This document shows, piece after piece, positions 1 to 5,534 of a DNA stretch of 5,862 bases. The stretch lies in contig CAYLZG010000201.1 of the NCBI GenBank assembly GCA_964387985.1, positions 1 to 5,862 of the forward strand, given 5' to 3'. The notes under the pieces were generated by a model. It was not told the DNA's origin, searched no databases, and worked only from the letters and a program-made list of their open reading frames with translations. Numbering within the stretch: the stretch's first letter is position 1; each line of letters opens with the position of its first letter. Both the position numbers and the translations under genes were made by a program. The stretch is from JALOOB01 sp964387985. GTDB taxonomy: Bacteria; Chloroflexota; Anaerolineae; CG2-30-64-16.

Positions 1-303
1 CCGCCCAAGCCGCGCGTTGCGCTGCCGGCGTTCATGGCTGCGTTGATCGGTGCGGTCCTCGCGTGCGGCGCGGTCTTCGTTGTGAGCAAGCGGGCGACTG
101 CAGGCGTCTCGGATATGCAGGCCCTGGTAGCGGCGCTGTGGGCGGGGGTGGCCGCATGGGTAGGCTACCTGTTATACGCGGTGGGCTGGCTGCCTGGCTC
201 GACGGCTGTGCAGATGAAGGGGTGGGTTTGGGCTGCCGGCGCCGTCACTTTCGCCGGTGGGATGCTTACGCTGCTATGGCGCGCGTGGAAACGCGGGATC
301 TAG
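1..303 (+). CDS. C-terminal part of a hypothetical membrane protein (5' end outside window)
   Basis: The reading frame is open from base 1 (residues PPKPRVALPAF precede the first ATG at 34) and stops with TAG at 301-303, so this is most likely the last 100 codons of a longer gene rather than a complete protein starting at 34. No ribosome binding site stands before the ATG at 34. The visible part has about three hydrophobic stretches: LIGAVLACGAVFVV, a segment around LVAALWAGVAAWVGYLLYAV, and WVWAAGAVTFAGGMLTLLW. It ends in a basic tail (RAWKRGI), which the positive-inside rule would place in the cytoplasm. I recognise no catalytic motif or family. It converges on the Ser/Thr kinase gene, with 54 bases between the two stop codons. 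Function is unknown; a membrane partner of the signalling genes is possible but unsupported. Confidence 0.6.
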   Translation, partial: PPKPRVALPAFMAALIGAVLACGAVFVVSKRATAGVSDMQALVAALWAGVAAWVGYLLYAVGWLPGSTAVQMKGWVWAAGAVTFAGGMLTLLWRAWKRGI

Positions 304-357
304 TGGGCATGCGCCTGGAGGCTGCGTTCGGGGCAGTCGAGCGTTACGGCGTCCGCG

Positions 358-1377
358 TTATGGGAGCGCCGGCGACAGCAGGGTGACGACCAACGCCGTC
401 GCGGTGAGCAGCATGACCGTGACGACGAGAGCCGCATGGCCGGCGATCAGCTCACGCCAGAGGCCACGGGTCTCAGCAAAGGAAGCCAGGCCGGTCGTGA
501 TAGGCTGCGCAACCGGAAGCGTGTCTTCTGAAAACAGCAAGTCACGGAACGTGTCGATCGTCGCAGGCCGATCGTCGGGATGCTGAGCGATGGCAGCCAG
601 AATGGCCCGCTCGGTGCGTGGTGAGACGCGCGGATTGATGTCGCGCGGCGGGATGAGGCTGCCGGGCTTGAGAAATCGTTGTTTGGCATCGGCTGGGGGC
701 TGGCCGGTCAGAAGATGGTACACGGTGGCGCCGAGCGAATAGACATCGGAGCGCACGTCCGTATGTCCGGTGTCTCCGCCATATTGCTCGAGGGGTGTAT
801 AGGCCACGGTGCCGCGGCCCTGTACGACGGTCACCGTCCGGTTCTCGTCAGGCTGCAACAGCTTGACCAGGCCGAAGTCGACCAGTTTCACGACGCCACG
901 GGGCGTCAGCTTGATATTCGACGGCTTGATGTCGCGATGGAGTACGGGCGGTTCTTGCGAGTGCAGATAACTTAGCGCTTCGCACAGCTGTGCGGCCCAT
1001 GCGAGCACGCTCTCTTCCGGCCCAAAGGTGTCGTGGCGCCGTGCCTCGTCAACGATCTGGCGGAGGTCCTGGCCGGGCACGAAGTCCATAACCAGGTATT
1101 GCCGGCCGTCTTGTTCGAAGTAGTCGGAGACCTTGGGCAGATTGGGGTGATCGAGACGAGCCAGCACGCTGGCTTCACGGTAGAATTGGTCTTGCGCCTG
1201 GTCTTCCATGCCAGGCCCGCTGATCAGTTCGGGCAGCACTTCCTTGACCGCACAGACGCGGCCACGGAGACGCTGATCGTTGGCTTTGTAGACGGCGCCC
1301 ATGCCGCCCTGGCCGACCAGGTCGATGATTTCGTAGCGCTCGCGCAGCTCGGCGCCGACAGGTAATGATTGAGACAT
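358..1377 (-). CDS. Hanks-type Ser/Thr protein kinase with C-terminal membrane anchor
   Basis: Probable ATP-dependent Ser/Thr kinase of 339 residues acting at the inner face of the membrane. Kinase landmarks appear in order: glycine loop GQGGMG (22-27), lysine K45 in CAVKE, helix-C glutamate E68, catalytic loop HRDIKPSN (147-154), DFG (167-169), PLE in place of APE (195-197), and SDVYSLG with D211. All key residues are present, so it should be active. The activation loop carries T181, T183 and T190 (RTVTVVQGRGT), probable autophosphorylation sites. A juxtamembrane linker leads to one hydrophobic helix at about 315-335 and the chain ends four residues later, so there is no PASTA or other outside sensor domain. 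I chose the ATG at 1377 over the one at 1446 because the protein then begins MSQSLPVGAELRERYEI, the usual start of this family, and because the upstream ATG overlaps the -35 box of the promoter. The ribosome binding site is weak. The gene is divergent from the FHA regulator. Confidence 0.93.
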   Translation of the reverse strand: MSQSLPVGAELRERYEIIDLVGQGGMGAVYKANDQRLRGRVCAVKEVLPELISGPGMEDQAQDQFYREASVLARLDHPNLPKVSDYFEQDGRQYLVMDFVPGQDLRQIVDEARRHDTFGPEESVLAWAAQLCEALSYLHSQEPPVLHRDIKPSNIKLTPRGVVKLVDFGLVKLLQPDENRTVTVVQGRGTVAYTPLEQYGGDTGHTDVRSDVYSLGATVYHLLTGQPPADAKQRFLKPGSLIPPRDINPRVSPRTERAILAAIAQHPDDRPATIDTFRDLLFSEDTLPVAQPITTGLASFAETRGLWRELIAGHAALVVTVMLLTATALVVTLLSPALP

Positions 1378-1382
1378 ATCCG

Positions 1383-1391
1383 TGCGATAAT
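1383..1391 (+). promoter_or_regulatory. Possible extended -10 promoter for the FHA-hemW-nudC operon
   Basis: TGCGATAAT matches the extended -10 pattern TGnTATAAT with one mismatch. No good -35 hexamer lies 16-18 bases upstream, which extended -10 promoters can tolerate. Transcription would start near 1398, leaving a leader of about 80 bases before 1479. A poorer alternative -10 is GATTAT at 1417-1422. It is a weak prediction based on pattern only. Confidence 0.3.
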
Positions 1392-1417
1392 GCGTACTAA
1401 GATCAGTTGTCGCCGCG

Positions 1418-1446
1418 ATTATCCCGCAGGACACCACGTGTGTCAA
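1418..1446 (-). promoter_or_regulatory. Sigma-70 type promoter of the kinase gene
   Basis: Read on the minus strand, a perfect TTGACA (1441-1446) is followed by a 17-base spacer and GATAAT (1418-1423), five of six matches to TATAAT. Transcription would begin near 1411, giving a leader of about 34 bases before the kinase ATG at 1377. This is the strongest promoter match I found in the window and it supports the shorter kinase reading frame. Confidence 0.75.
1430..1444. promoter_or_regulatory. Inverted repeat, possible operator in the kinase promoter
   Basis: GACAC and GTGTC form a perfect five-base inverted repeat around the five-base centre CACGT. The repeat covers most of the spacer and overlaps the -35 box of the kinase promoter, so a bound protein would block or alter it. 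That it is an operator is an inference from position and symmetry; the arms are short and chance is not excluded. Confidence 0.35.
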
Positions 1447-1462
1447 GGCGATCGACCGCGGC

Positions 1463-1467
1463 AGGAG
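1463..1467 (+). promoter_or_regulatory. Ribosome binding site AGGAG of the FHA regulator
   Basis: AGGAG is the clearest Shine-Dalgarno sequence in the window. It lies 11 bases before the ATG at 1479 and only 4 bases before another ATG at 1472 that opens a seven-codon frame. It favours 1479 over the ATG at 1512, which has no such site. Confidence 0.55.
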
Positions 1468-1478
1468 TGCAATGACGC

Positions 1479-2138
1479 ATGAACGATCGAGTTAACACCC
1501 GCGAATCAGCGATGATCATCCTGCAGCGCGGCGGTGAAAGCGGCCTGACATGGCCACTCGAGCACAAGACGCTGACCATTGGCCGCAGCGCGGATTGCGA
1601 CATCGTACTCGATGACAGGCAGATCTCCCGCCTCCACGCGCGCATCGTCTGGCGCGGTGACCATTACGAGATCGAAGATCTGGCCAGCAAGAACGGCACG
1701 CACCTGAACGGTCGCGACGTTGTGTCCCCCCAGCCGCTGCATGACGGCGACGAGATCCAGGTAGCGCTCCGGTACAAGCTTGCCTTTGTCGATGCTGGCG
1801 CTACAGCACCCCTGACATTCGAGCACCCTGTGGAGCGCGGCCTGCACATGGATGCTGCGGCCCACCAGGTGCGCGTCAACGGCAAGCAGGTTGAGCCCCC
1901 CCTGTCGGCCCAACAGTATCGACTGATGGAGCTTCTGACGGCAAGCGGTGGGGTCGTGGGCCGCGATGATATCGTGCGGGGCGTCTGGCCTGATGCCCTG
2001 GACGGCGGTGTGTCGGAGCAATCCATCGATGCGCTCGTGCGCCGCTTGCGCGAGCGTCTCGCCGAGGTGGATCCGGATCACCAGTACATCGTAACCATGC
2101 GGGGGCATGGCTTCCGCTTCGAGAATCGCACCGATTAG
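1479..2138 (+). CDS. FHA domain - winged-helix (OmpR/PhoB type) transcriptional regulator
   Basis: A 219-residue cytoplasmic regulator that joins a phosphothreonine reader to a DNA-binding domain. The FHA domain spans about residues 12-104 and has the conserved binding residues: GR (35-36), S50 and H53 in ISRLH, N72-G73-T74 in SKNGT, and N77-G78. The C-terminal part, about 121-214, is a Trans_reg_C winged helix, with W170 in VRGVWP, a recognition helix around 182-193 (SIDALVRRLRER) and the hairpin ending RGHGFRF (208-214). There is no receiver domain, so control probably comes through phosphopeptide binding. The start at 1479 is set by an AGGAG site; 1512 would give MIILQRGG and loses nothing of the FHA core. 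It is divergent from a Ser/Thr kinase, its likely phospho partner, and three bases separate its stop from hemW. Known relative in logic: EmbR, which has winged helix, BTAD, then FHA. Confidence 0.9.
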   Translation: MNDRVNTRESAMIILQRGGESGLTWPLEHKTLTIGRSADCDIVLDDRQISRLHARIVWRGDHYEIEDLASKNGTHLNGRDVVSPQPLHDGDEIQVALRYKLAFVDAGATAPLTFEHPVERGLHMDAAAHQVRVNGKQVEPPLSAQQYRLMELLTASGGVVGRDDIVRGVWPDALDGGVSEQSIDALVRRLRERLAEVDPDHQYIVTMRGHGFRFENRTD

Positions 2139-2141
2139 TCC

Positions 2142-3293
2142 ATGCCACCACCGATCGCTCTCTACCTGCATGTCCCATTCTGCGCGGCCCGCTGCCACTA
2201 TTGTGACTTCAACACCTATGCAGGGTTGGATTCTCTTTTTGAAAAATACGCCGCGGCCCTGGCGACTGAGATCATGTGGGCGGGAGTTGAGAGAGGCAGG
2301 CCGCCCGTATCAAGCGTGTTCCTCGGCGGCGGCACTCCCACGGTTTTGCCCCGGGAACTGCTCGCGCGGGTGCTGGCCGCGTGCCGGGACGCGTTTGCTG
2401 TCGCAGAGGATGCCGAGATCACCAGCGAGGCGAATCCTGGTACGGCCGATGCTTCGCTCTTCGCCGCCTTGCATGAGATGGGCGTGAACCGCCTCAGCAT
2501 GGGCGTGCAGAGCTTCGACGACGCAGAGCTGCGGTGGCTCGGACGTATCCATGGTGCGGACGAAGCCGTGACAGCCTACCATGCCGCGCGACAGGTCGGG
2601 TTCGGGAATATCAATCTTGATTTCATGTTCGGACTGCCAGGGCAATCGATTGAGACATGGCGGCGCACGCTCGATCGGGCCATCGATCTCAATCCAGAGC
2701 ATCTCTCACTCTACGGGCTGACCGTCGAACATGGGACGCCCCTCTACGACCGGGTGCGCCGGGGACTACAGGCGCCGCCGGGCGATGACCTTGCGGCCGA
2801 TTGCTACCTCCTGGCGTCGGATCGACTTGCGGCCGCGGGCTACGAACAATATGAGATCTCCAACTGGTCGCGGCCCGGGCGCCGGTGCCGCCACAATCTG
2901 ATCTACTGGCATCACGAGCCCTATCTTGGCTTCGGCGCGGGCGCGCACAGCTTCGAGCGCGACCGCCGCTGGTGGAACGTGCGGCCGGTGCCTGAGTACA
3001 TCCAGCGCGTGGAGTCGGGTGCAAGCCCCGAACGAGACGGCGAACCCATCGGGCGCAGCGTTGCGATGGGCGAGTTCATGATGCTCGGCCTGCGCCTGGT
3101 GCAGGAGGGTGTTACGGATGCGGCATTTCGCTCGCGCTTTGGCGTCGACATCGAGGCAGTTTTTGGCGATGAGATCGATCGCCTCGTGCGTCGAGGCTTG
3201 TTGGAACGGCTCTCGGACCGGCTCCGCCTGACCGGCGGCGGCCGGCTTCTGGGCAACCAGGTTTTCGCAGAATTCTTGACCGTGAGTGAGTAA
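2142..3293 (+). CDS. hemW: Radical SAM heme chaperone HemW
   Basis: Radical SAM protein of 383 residues, the usual HemW length. HemW binds heme and is thought to deliver it to respiratory enzymes; it was long annotated as oxygen-independent coproporphyrinogen oxidase. The iron-sulfur motif is C14, C18, C21 followed by D22-F23 (CxxxCxYCDF), the HemW form; true HemN has a fourth cysteine where F23 stands. Further landmarks are GGGTP (62-66), EANPG (96-100), MGVQSFDD around 121, FGLPGQS, LSLYGLTVE, and HNLIYW (251-256) followed by LGFGAGAHSF. The last 75 or so residues fit the HemN C-terminal domain. The ATG follows the FHA stop codon after TCC and has no clear ribosome binding site, so translation is probably coupled to the gene before it. 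Coproporphyrinogen oxidase activity is unlikely given the missing fourth cysteine. Confidence 0.95.
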   Translation: MPPPIALYLHVPFCAARCHYCDFNTYAGLDSLFEKYAAALATEIMWAGVERGRPPVSSVFLGGGTPTVLPRELLARVLAACRDAFAVAEDAEITSEANPGTADASLFAALHEMGVNRLSMGVQSFDDAELRWLGRIHGADEAVTAYHAARQVGFGNINLDFMFGLPGQSIETWRRTLDRAIDLNPEHLSLYGLTVEHGTPLYDRVRRGLQAPPGDDLAADCYLLASDRLAAAGYEQYEISNWSRPGRRCRHNLIYWHHEPYLGFGAGAHSFERDRRWWNVRPVPEYIQRVESGASPERDGEPIGRSVAMGEFMMLGLRLVQEGVTDAAFRSRFGVDIEAVFGDEIDRLVRRGLLERLSDRLRLTGGGRLLGNQVFAEFLTVSE

Positions 3294-3296
3294 CCT

Positions 3297-4172
3297 ATGA
3301 TGCAGTTTGTCTCGCGCCTCGCGCCCGCTGCCGGCGGTACGGAGGGTCCTGCCGGCGACCGGGCAGCTTACTGGTTTGTCTTTCAGGATGAAAGGCTTCT
3401 GGTCCGCCAGATCGGTGACCGGGCTTTTGTTCCCGTGATCTCTGGCCCAGCCGAGATTGGCCTCGACCCCCTGCGGACGGTCTATCTGGGCTGTGTCGAA
3501 GAAGACGCTGAGTCGACCGATTGCTACGCTGCCGAGATCGCTGGCGGCACAACCCTGCCCGATGGCCTCACGGCTGAGGGGCTGCGCGGCCTCTACCCGC
3601 TCCTGGATGAACCGTTCATGAACGTCGCGGGCCGTGCCGTGCAGTTGGTGGCCTTCAACCGCACCCATCAGTTCTGCGGGCAGTGCGGCGGGAGGATGAT
3701 CGACCAGACCTATGAGCGCGCCAGGCGCTGCCAGCAGTGCGGCCTGATTGCCTATCCGCGGCTATCGCCGGCAATCATCATTGCGGTCACCCGGCGCATC
3801 GAGGGCAAGCTGCACATCCTGCTGGCGCGCAACCACCGCTTTCCCGCCGGCCGCTACAGCGTGTTGGCCGGCTACGTTGAGCCCGGCGAATCGCTGGAAG
3901 AATGTGCCCGGCGCGAGGTGTGCGAGGAGGTTGGGATCGACCTGCAGAACATGCACTATTTCGGCAGCCAGTCGTGGCCCTTCCCTAACTCGCTGATGAT
4001 CGGCTTCACGGCCGAATACGCGGGCGGCGAAATCAACCCGGAGGAGGCTGAGATTGCGGATGCGCGGTGGTTCTCCGCGGATCAACTGCCCAGCATCCCG
4101 CCGCCATCTACCATCGCGCGGCGCCTGATCGACTGGTACATGGCCCAGGCGGCAGGGTCCTCCCGGGCGTAA
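3297..4172 (+). CDS. nudC: NADH pyrophosphatase, NudC type (Nudix hydrolase)
   Basis: A 291-residue Nudix hydrolase. Family members cleave NADH to NMNH and AMP and remove NAD caps from RNA in the cytoplasm. Three domains are visible: an N-terminal NudC-like domain (about 1-115), a zinc ribbon with C127, C130, C145 and C148 (FCGQC and RCQQC), and the Nudix fold. The Nudix box is complete from G192 to I214 (G-x5-E-x7-REVCEEVGI), with E207, E210 and E211 for metal binding. The NudC hallmark SQPWPFPxS is present as SQSWPFPNS (224-232), with serine for the first proline. The ATG is three bases after the hemW stop and is followed at once by a second ATG (MM); there is only a weak GAG-rich stretch before it, so coupling to hemW is likely. 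A general Nudix hydrolase with other substrates is a less likely alternative. Confidence 0.93.
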   Translation: MMQFVSRLAPAAGGTEGPAGDRAAYWFVFQDERLLVRQIGDRAFVPVISGPAEIGLDPLRTVYLGCVEEDAESTDCYAAEIAGGTTLPDGLTAEGLRGLYPLLDEPFMNVAGRAVQLVAFNRTHQFCGQCGGRMIDQTYERARRCQQCGLIAYPRLSPAIIIAVTRRIEGKLHILLARNHRFPAGRYSVLAGYVEPGESLEECARREVCEEVGIDLQNMHYFGSQSWPFPNSLMIGFTAEYAGGEINPEEAEIADARWFSADQLPSIPPPSTIARRLIDWYMAQAAGSSRA

Positions 4173-4173
4173 G

Positions 4174-4191
4174 CCGCCGTCGCTTTGGCGG
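4174..4191 (+). other. Small hairpin after nudC
   Basis: CCGCC and GGCGG form a five-base GC stem with the eight-base loop GTCGCTTT, starting one base after the nudC stop codon. No run of T follows, so it is a poor intrinsic terminator. It may slow transcription or protect the 3' end of the operon mRNA. Its right arm overlaps a possible -35 element (TTGGCG, 4185-4190). Confidence 0.35.
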
Positions 4192-4205
4192 ACATAGCTC
4201 TTTCT

Positions 4206-4211
4206 GATAAT
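4206..4211 (+). promoter_or_regulatory. -10 element giving a probable leaderless transporter mRNA
   Basis: GATAAT sits with only eight bases between it and the ATG at 4220. A start site about seven bases after the -10 box would fall at or within two bases of the start codon. There is no Shine-Dalgarno sequence in the stretch before the ATG (GATAATATTGTCCC), as expected for a leaderless message. A weak -35 (TTGGCG, 4185-4190) lies 15 bases upstream; with TAATAT (4208-4213) as -10 the spacing would be 17. Confidence 0.45.
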
Positions 4212-4219
4212 ATTGTCCC

Positions 4220-5491
4220 ATGTCACAGATGGTGCCCCCAGCGGTCAACCAGCATGAAGCGCCCTTGTGGACGGTTCTATTCCGCCCCTCCAATCGCGAA
4301 CAACTCAATCAACGCAATGTTCTGATCGACGGCATCGGCGTCGGCATCACTGCCGGCGTCGGCAGCTTCCTGTCCGTCTTTCTCGTCCGCCTTGGCGCTT
4401 CCAGCTTCATGGTCGGCCTGCTCACCGCCATGCCCGCGCTCACGGGCATGATTTTGGCTATTCCGGTGGGCGAGTTTCTCTCCCGGCGACCGAATATCAT
4501 TCCGTGGTTCGCACGTTCGCGCTTTCTCGTCCTGCTGTGCTACGTGCTGACCGGACTCGTGCCCTTCGTCACACAAAATCGCGCGCCCGAACTGATTATC
4601 CTCATCTGGGCGCTCGCCACCCTGCCCCAGACCCTCGTCTCCGTGGCCTTCACCGTCGTTATGGGAGGTGTTGCGGGTCCCAGGGGCCGGTTCACCCTGA
4701 TGAGCCGGCGCTGGTCGATCCTCGGCCTGACGAATTCGCTGACCGTCGTCGCAGTCGGCCAAATGCTGAACTGGTTCGATTTTCCGTTTAACTACCAGGT
4801 CATCTTTCTCGGTTCTGCGATCGGCGCGTTCATCAGCATCGTCTTCTCGTCCAGCCTCAGGTTGCCGCCGCAGGACGTGCCCCGGCAGCAACAGGGTCTG
4901 CTGAAGACGTTGCGGGAGCATGGCGGCTCCTTGCGGCACAATAAGCCGTTCCTCAACTTCACGATAGCACAGTTTGTCTTTCGGTTCGGTCTAACCATGG
5001 CTCTGCCCTTGCTGCCTCTGTATTGGGTGCGCGCAGTCGGTGCGACCGACTCACAGATCGGGGTGATCAACTCGACGCAGACGTTCGTCCTGATGATCGC
5101 CTATTTCGTCTGGACCAAGATCTCGGCGCGACGCGGGGAGCGCTTCGTCCTGCTGATCGCCGCGTTCGGCGTCAGCTTCTATCCGCTTCTCACGGCCCTG
5201 ACGCACACGCCCAATTTACTGATTTTGTGGGCAGGCATTGCCGGTTTCTTTGTTGCAGGGGTCGACCTGGTGTTCTTCGACATCGTGCTGGCCACCGCTC
5301 CCGCCGAGAACCAGGCCGCTTTCATTGGCATCTACCAGACAACCGTATACGTTGCCACCTTCGCAGCGCCCATGATCGGGACCGTCTTCTCGGATGCGTT
5401 TGGCCTGGTCGCGGCGCTCATTCTCGCAACCGCTCTGCGGTTTCTGGGCGCAGGGCTGCTCGCCCGCATGGGAGTGGGCAGAGGGGTGTAG
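4220..5491 (+). CDS. Major facilitator superfamily (MFS) transporter
   Basis: A 423-residue inner-membrane protein with about twelve hydrophobic helices, roughly at 36-56, 62-84, 98-118, 123-148, 164-184, 192-211, 245-268, 278-298, 308-327, 332-354, 366-390 and 394-416. This is the usual MFS layout of two six-helix halves joined by a charged central loop (about 213-243, with LPPQDVPRQQQ and LREHGG). The loop after helix 2 (GEFLSRRP) is a degenerate form of MFS motif A, and the helix 8-9 loop (ISARRGER) is its repeat in the second half. MFS carriers move small solutes by proton coupling or facilitated diffusion; nothing here fixes the substrate. It follows nudC after 47 bases and appears to have its own promoter, so it need not be part of that operon. 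It converges with metW. Confidence 0.88.
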   Translation: MSQMVPPAVNQHEAPLWTVLFRPSNREQLNQRNVLIDGIGVGITAGVGSFLSVFLVRLGASSFMVGLLTAMPALTGMILAIPVGEFLSRRPNIIPWFARSRFLVLLCYVLTGLVPFVTQNRAPELIILIWALATLPQTLVSVAFTVVMGGVAGPRGRFTLMSRRWSILGLTNSLTVVAVGQMLNWFDFPFNYQVIFLGSAIGAFISIVFSSSLRLPPQDVPRQQQGLLKTLREHGGSLRHNKPFLNFTIAQFVFRFGLTMALPLLPLYWVRAVGATDSQIGVINSTQTFVLMIAYFVWTKISARRGERFVLLIAAFGVSFYPLLTALTHTPNLLILWAGIAGFFVAGVDLVFFDIVLATAPAENQAAFIGIYQTTVYVATFAAPMIGTVFSDAFGLVAALILATALRFLGAGLLARMGVGRGV

Positions 5492-5494
5492 GGG

Positions 5495-5519
5495 CTGAGC
5501 GCTCAGACCATGAGCATGG
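5495..5519. repeat. Overlapping palindromes between convergent genes
   Basis: The 43 bases between the transporter stop and the metW stop hold a perfect 12-base palindrome CTGAGCGCTCAG (5495-5506). Its right half can instead pair with the next TGAGC (GCTCA, loop GACCA, TGAGC, 5501-5515), and CCATG-AG-CATGG (5508-5519) is a third symmetric element. No T-run follows on either strand, so this is not a classic terminator, though a role in ending both transcripts is possible. Confidence 0.4.
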
Positions 5520-5534
5520 AGAGTTGGAACCGCA

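Larger units (their letters stand above)
1408..1452. repeat. Pair of direct repeats TGTCnnnGCGAT in the divergent control region
   Basis: TGTCGCCGCGAT (1408-1419) and TGTCAAGGCGAT (1441-1452) match at nine of twelve positions and start 33 bases apart, close to three turns of the helix. One copy covers the probable kinase start site and -10 edge, the other its -35 box. OmpR/PhoB-type winged helices usually bind direct repeats, so these are candidate sites for the neighbouring FHA-winged-helix protein. Function is inferred only. Confidence 0.3.

Noticed and set aside
304..357. Terminator between the left membrane protein and the kinase
   Set aside because: Only short imperfect pairings (for example ACG with CGT) and no T-run on either strand.
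1378..1446. Upstream extension of the kinase gene to the ATG at 1446 (23 extra residues)
   Set aside because: The extra residues do not look like the family, no ribosome binding site precedes that ATG, and the codon overlaps the TTGACA box of the kinase promoter.
1506..2198. Long minus-strand open frame opposite the FHA regulator
   Set aside because: Antisense shadow of a well-recognised gene in GC-rich DNA; the translation has no recognisable domain.
2142..3293. Calling the radical SAM gene hemN (oxygen-independent coproporphyrinogen oxidase)
   Set aside because: The residue after CxxxCxxC-D is F23 rather than the cysteine found in HemN, and the HNxxYW stretch fits HemW.
2766..3668. 300-codon minus-strand open frame across hemW and nudC
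   Set aside because: It spans two confidently identified genes on the other strand, including their junction, and its protein shows no family motif.
4277..4939. 220-codon minus-strand open frame opposite the transporter
   Set aside because: Very polar, rich in E, D, G and Q with no domain; typical mirror image of membrane-helix codons.
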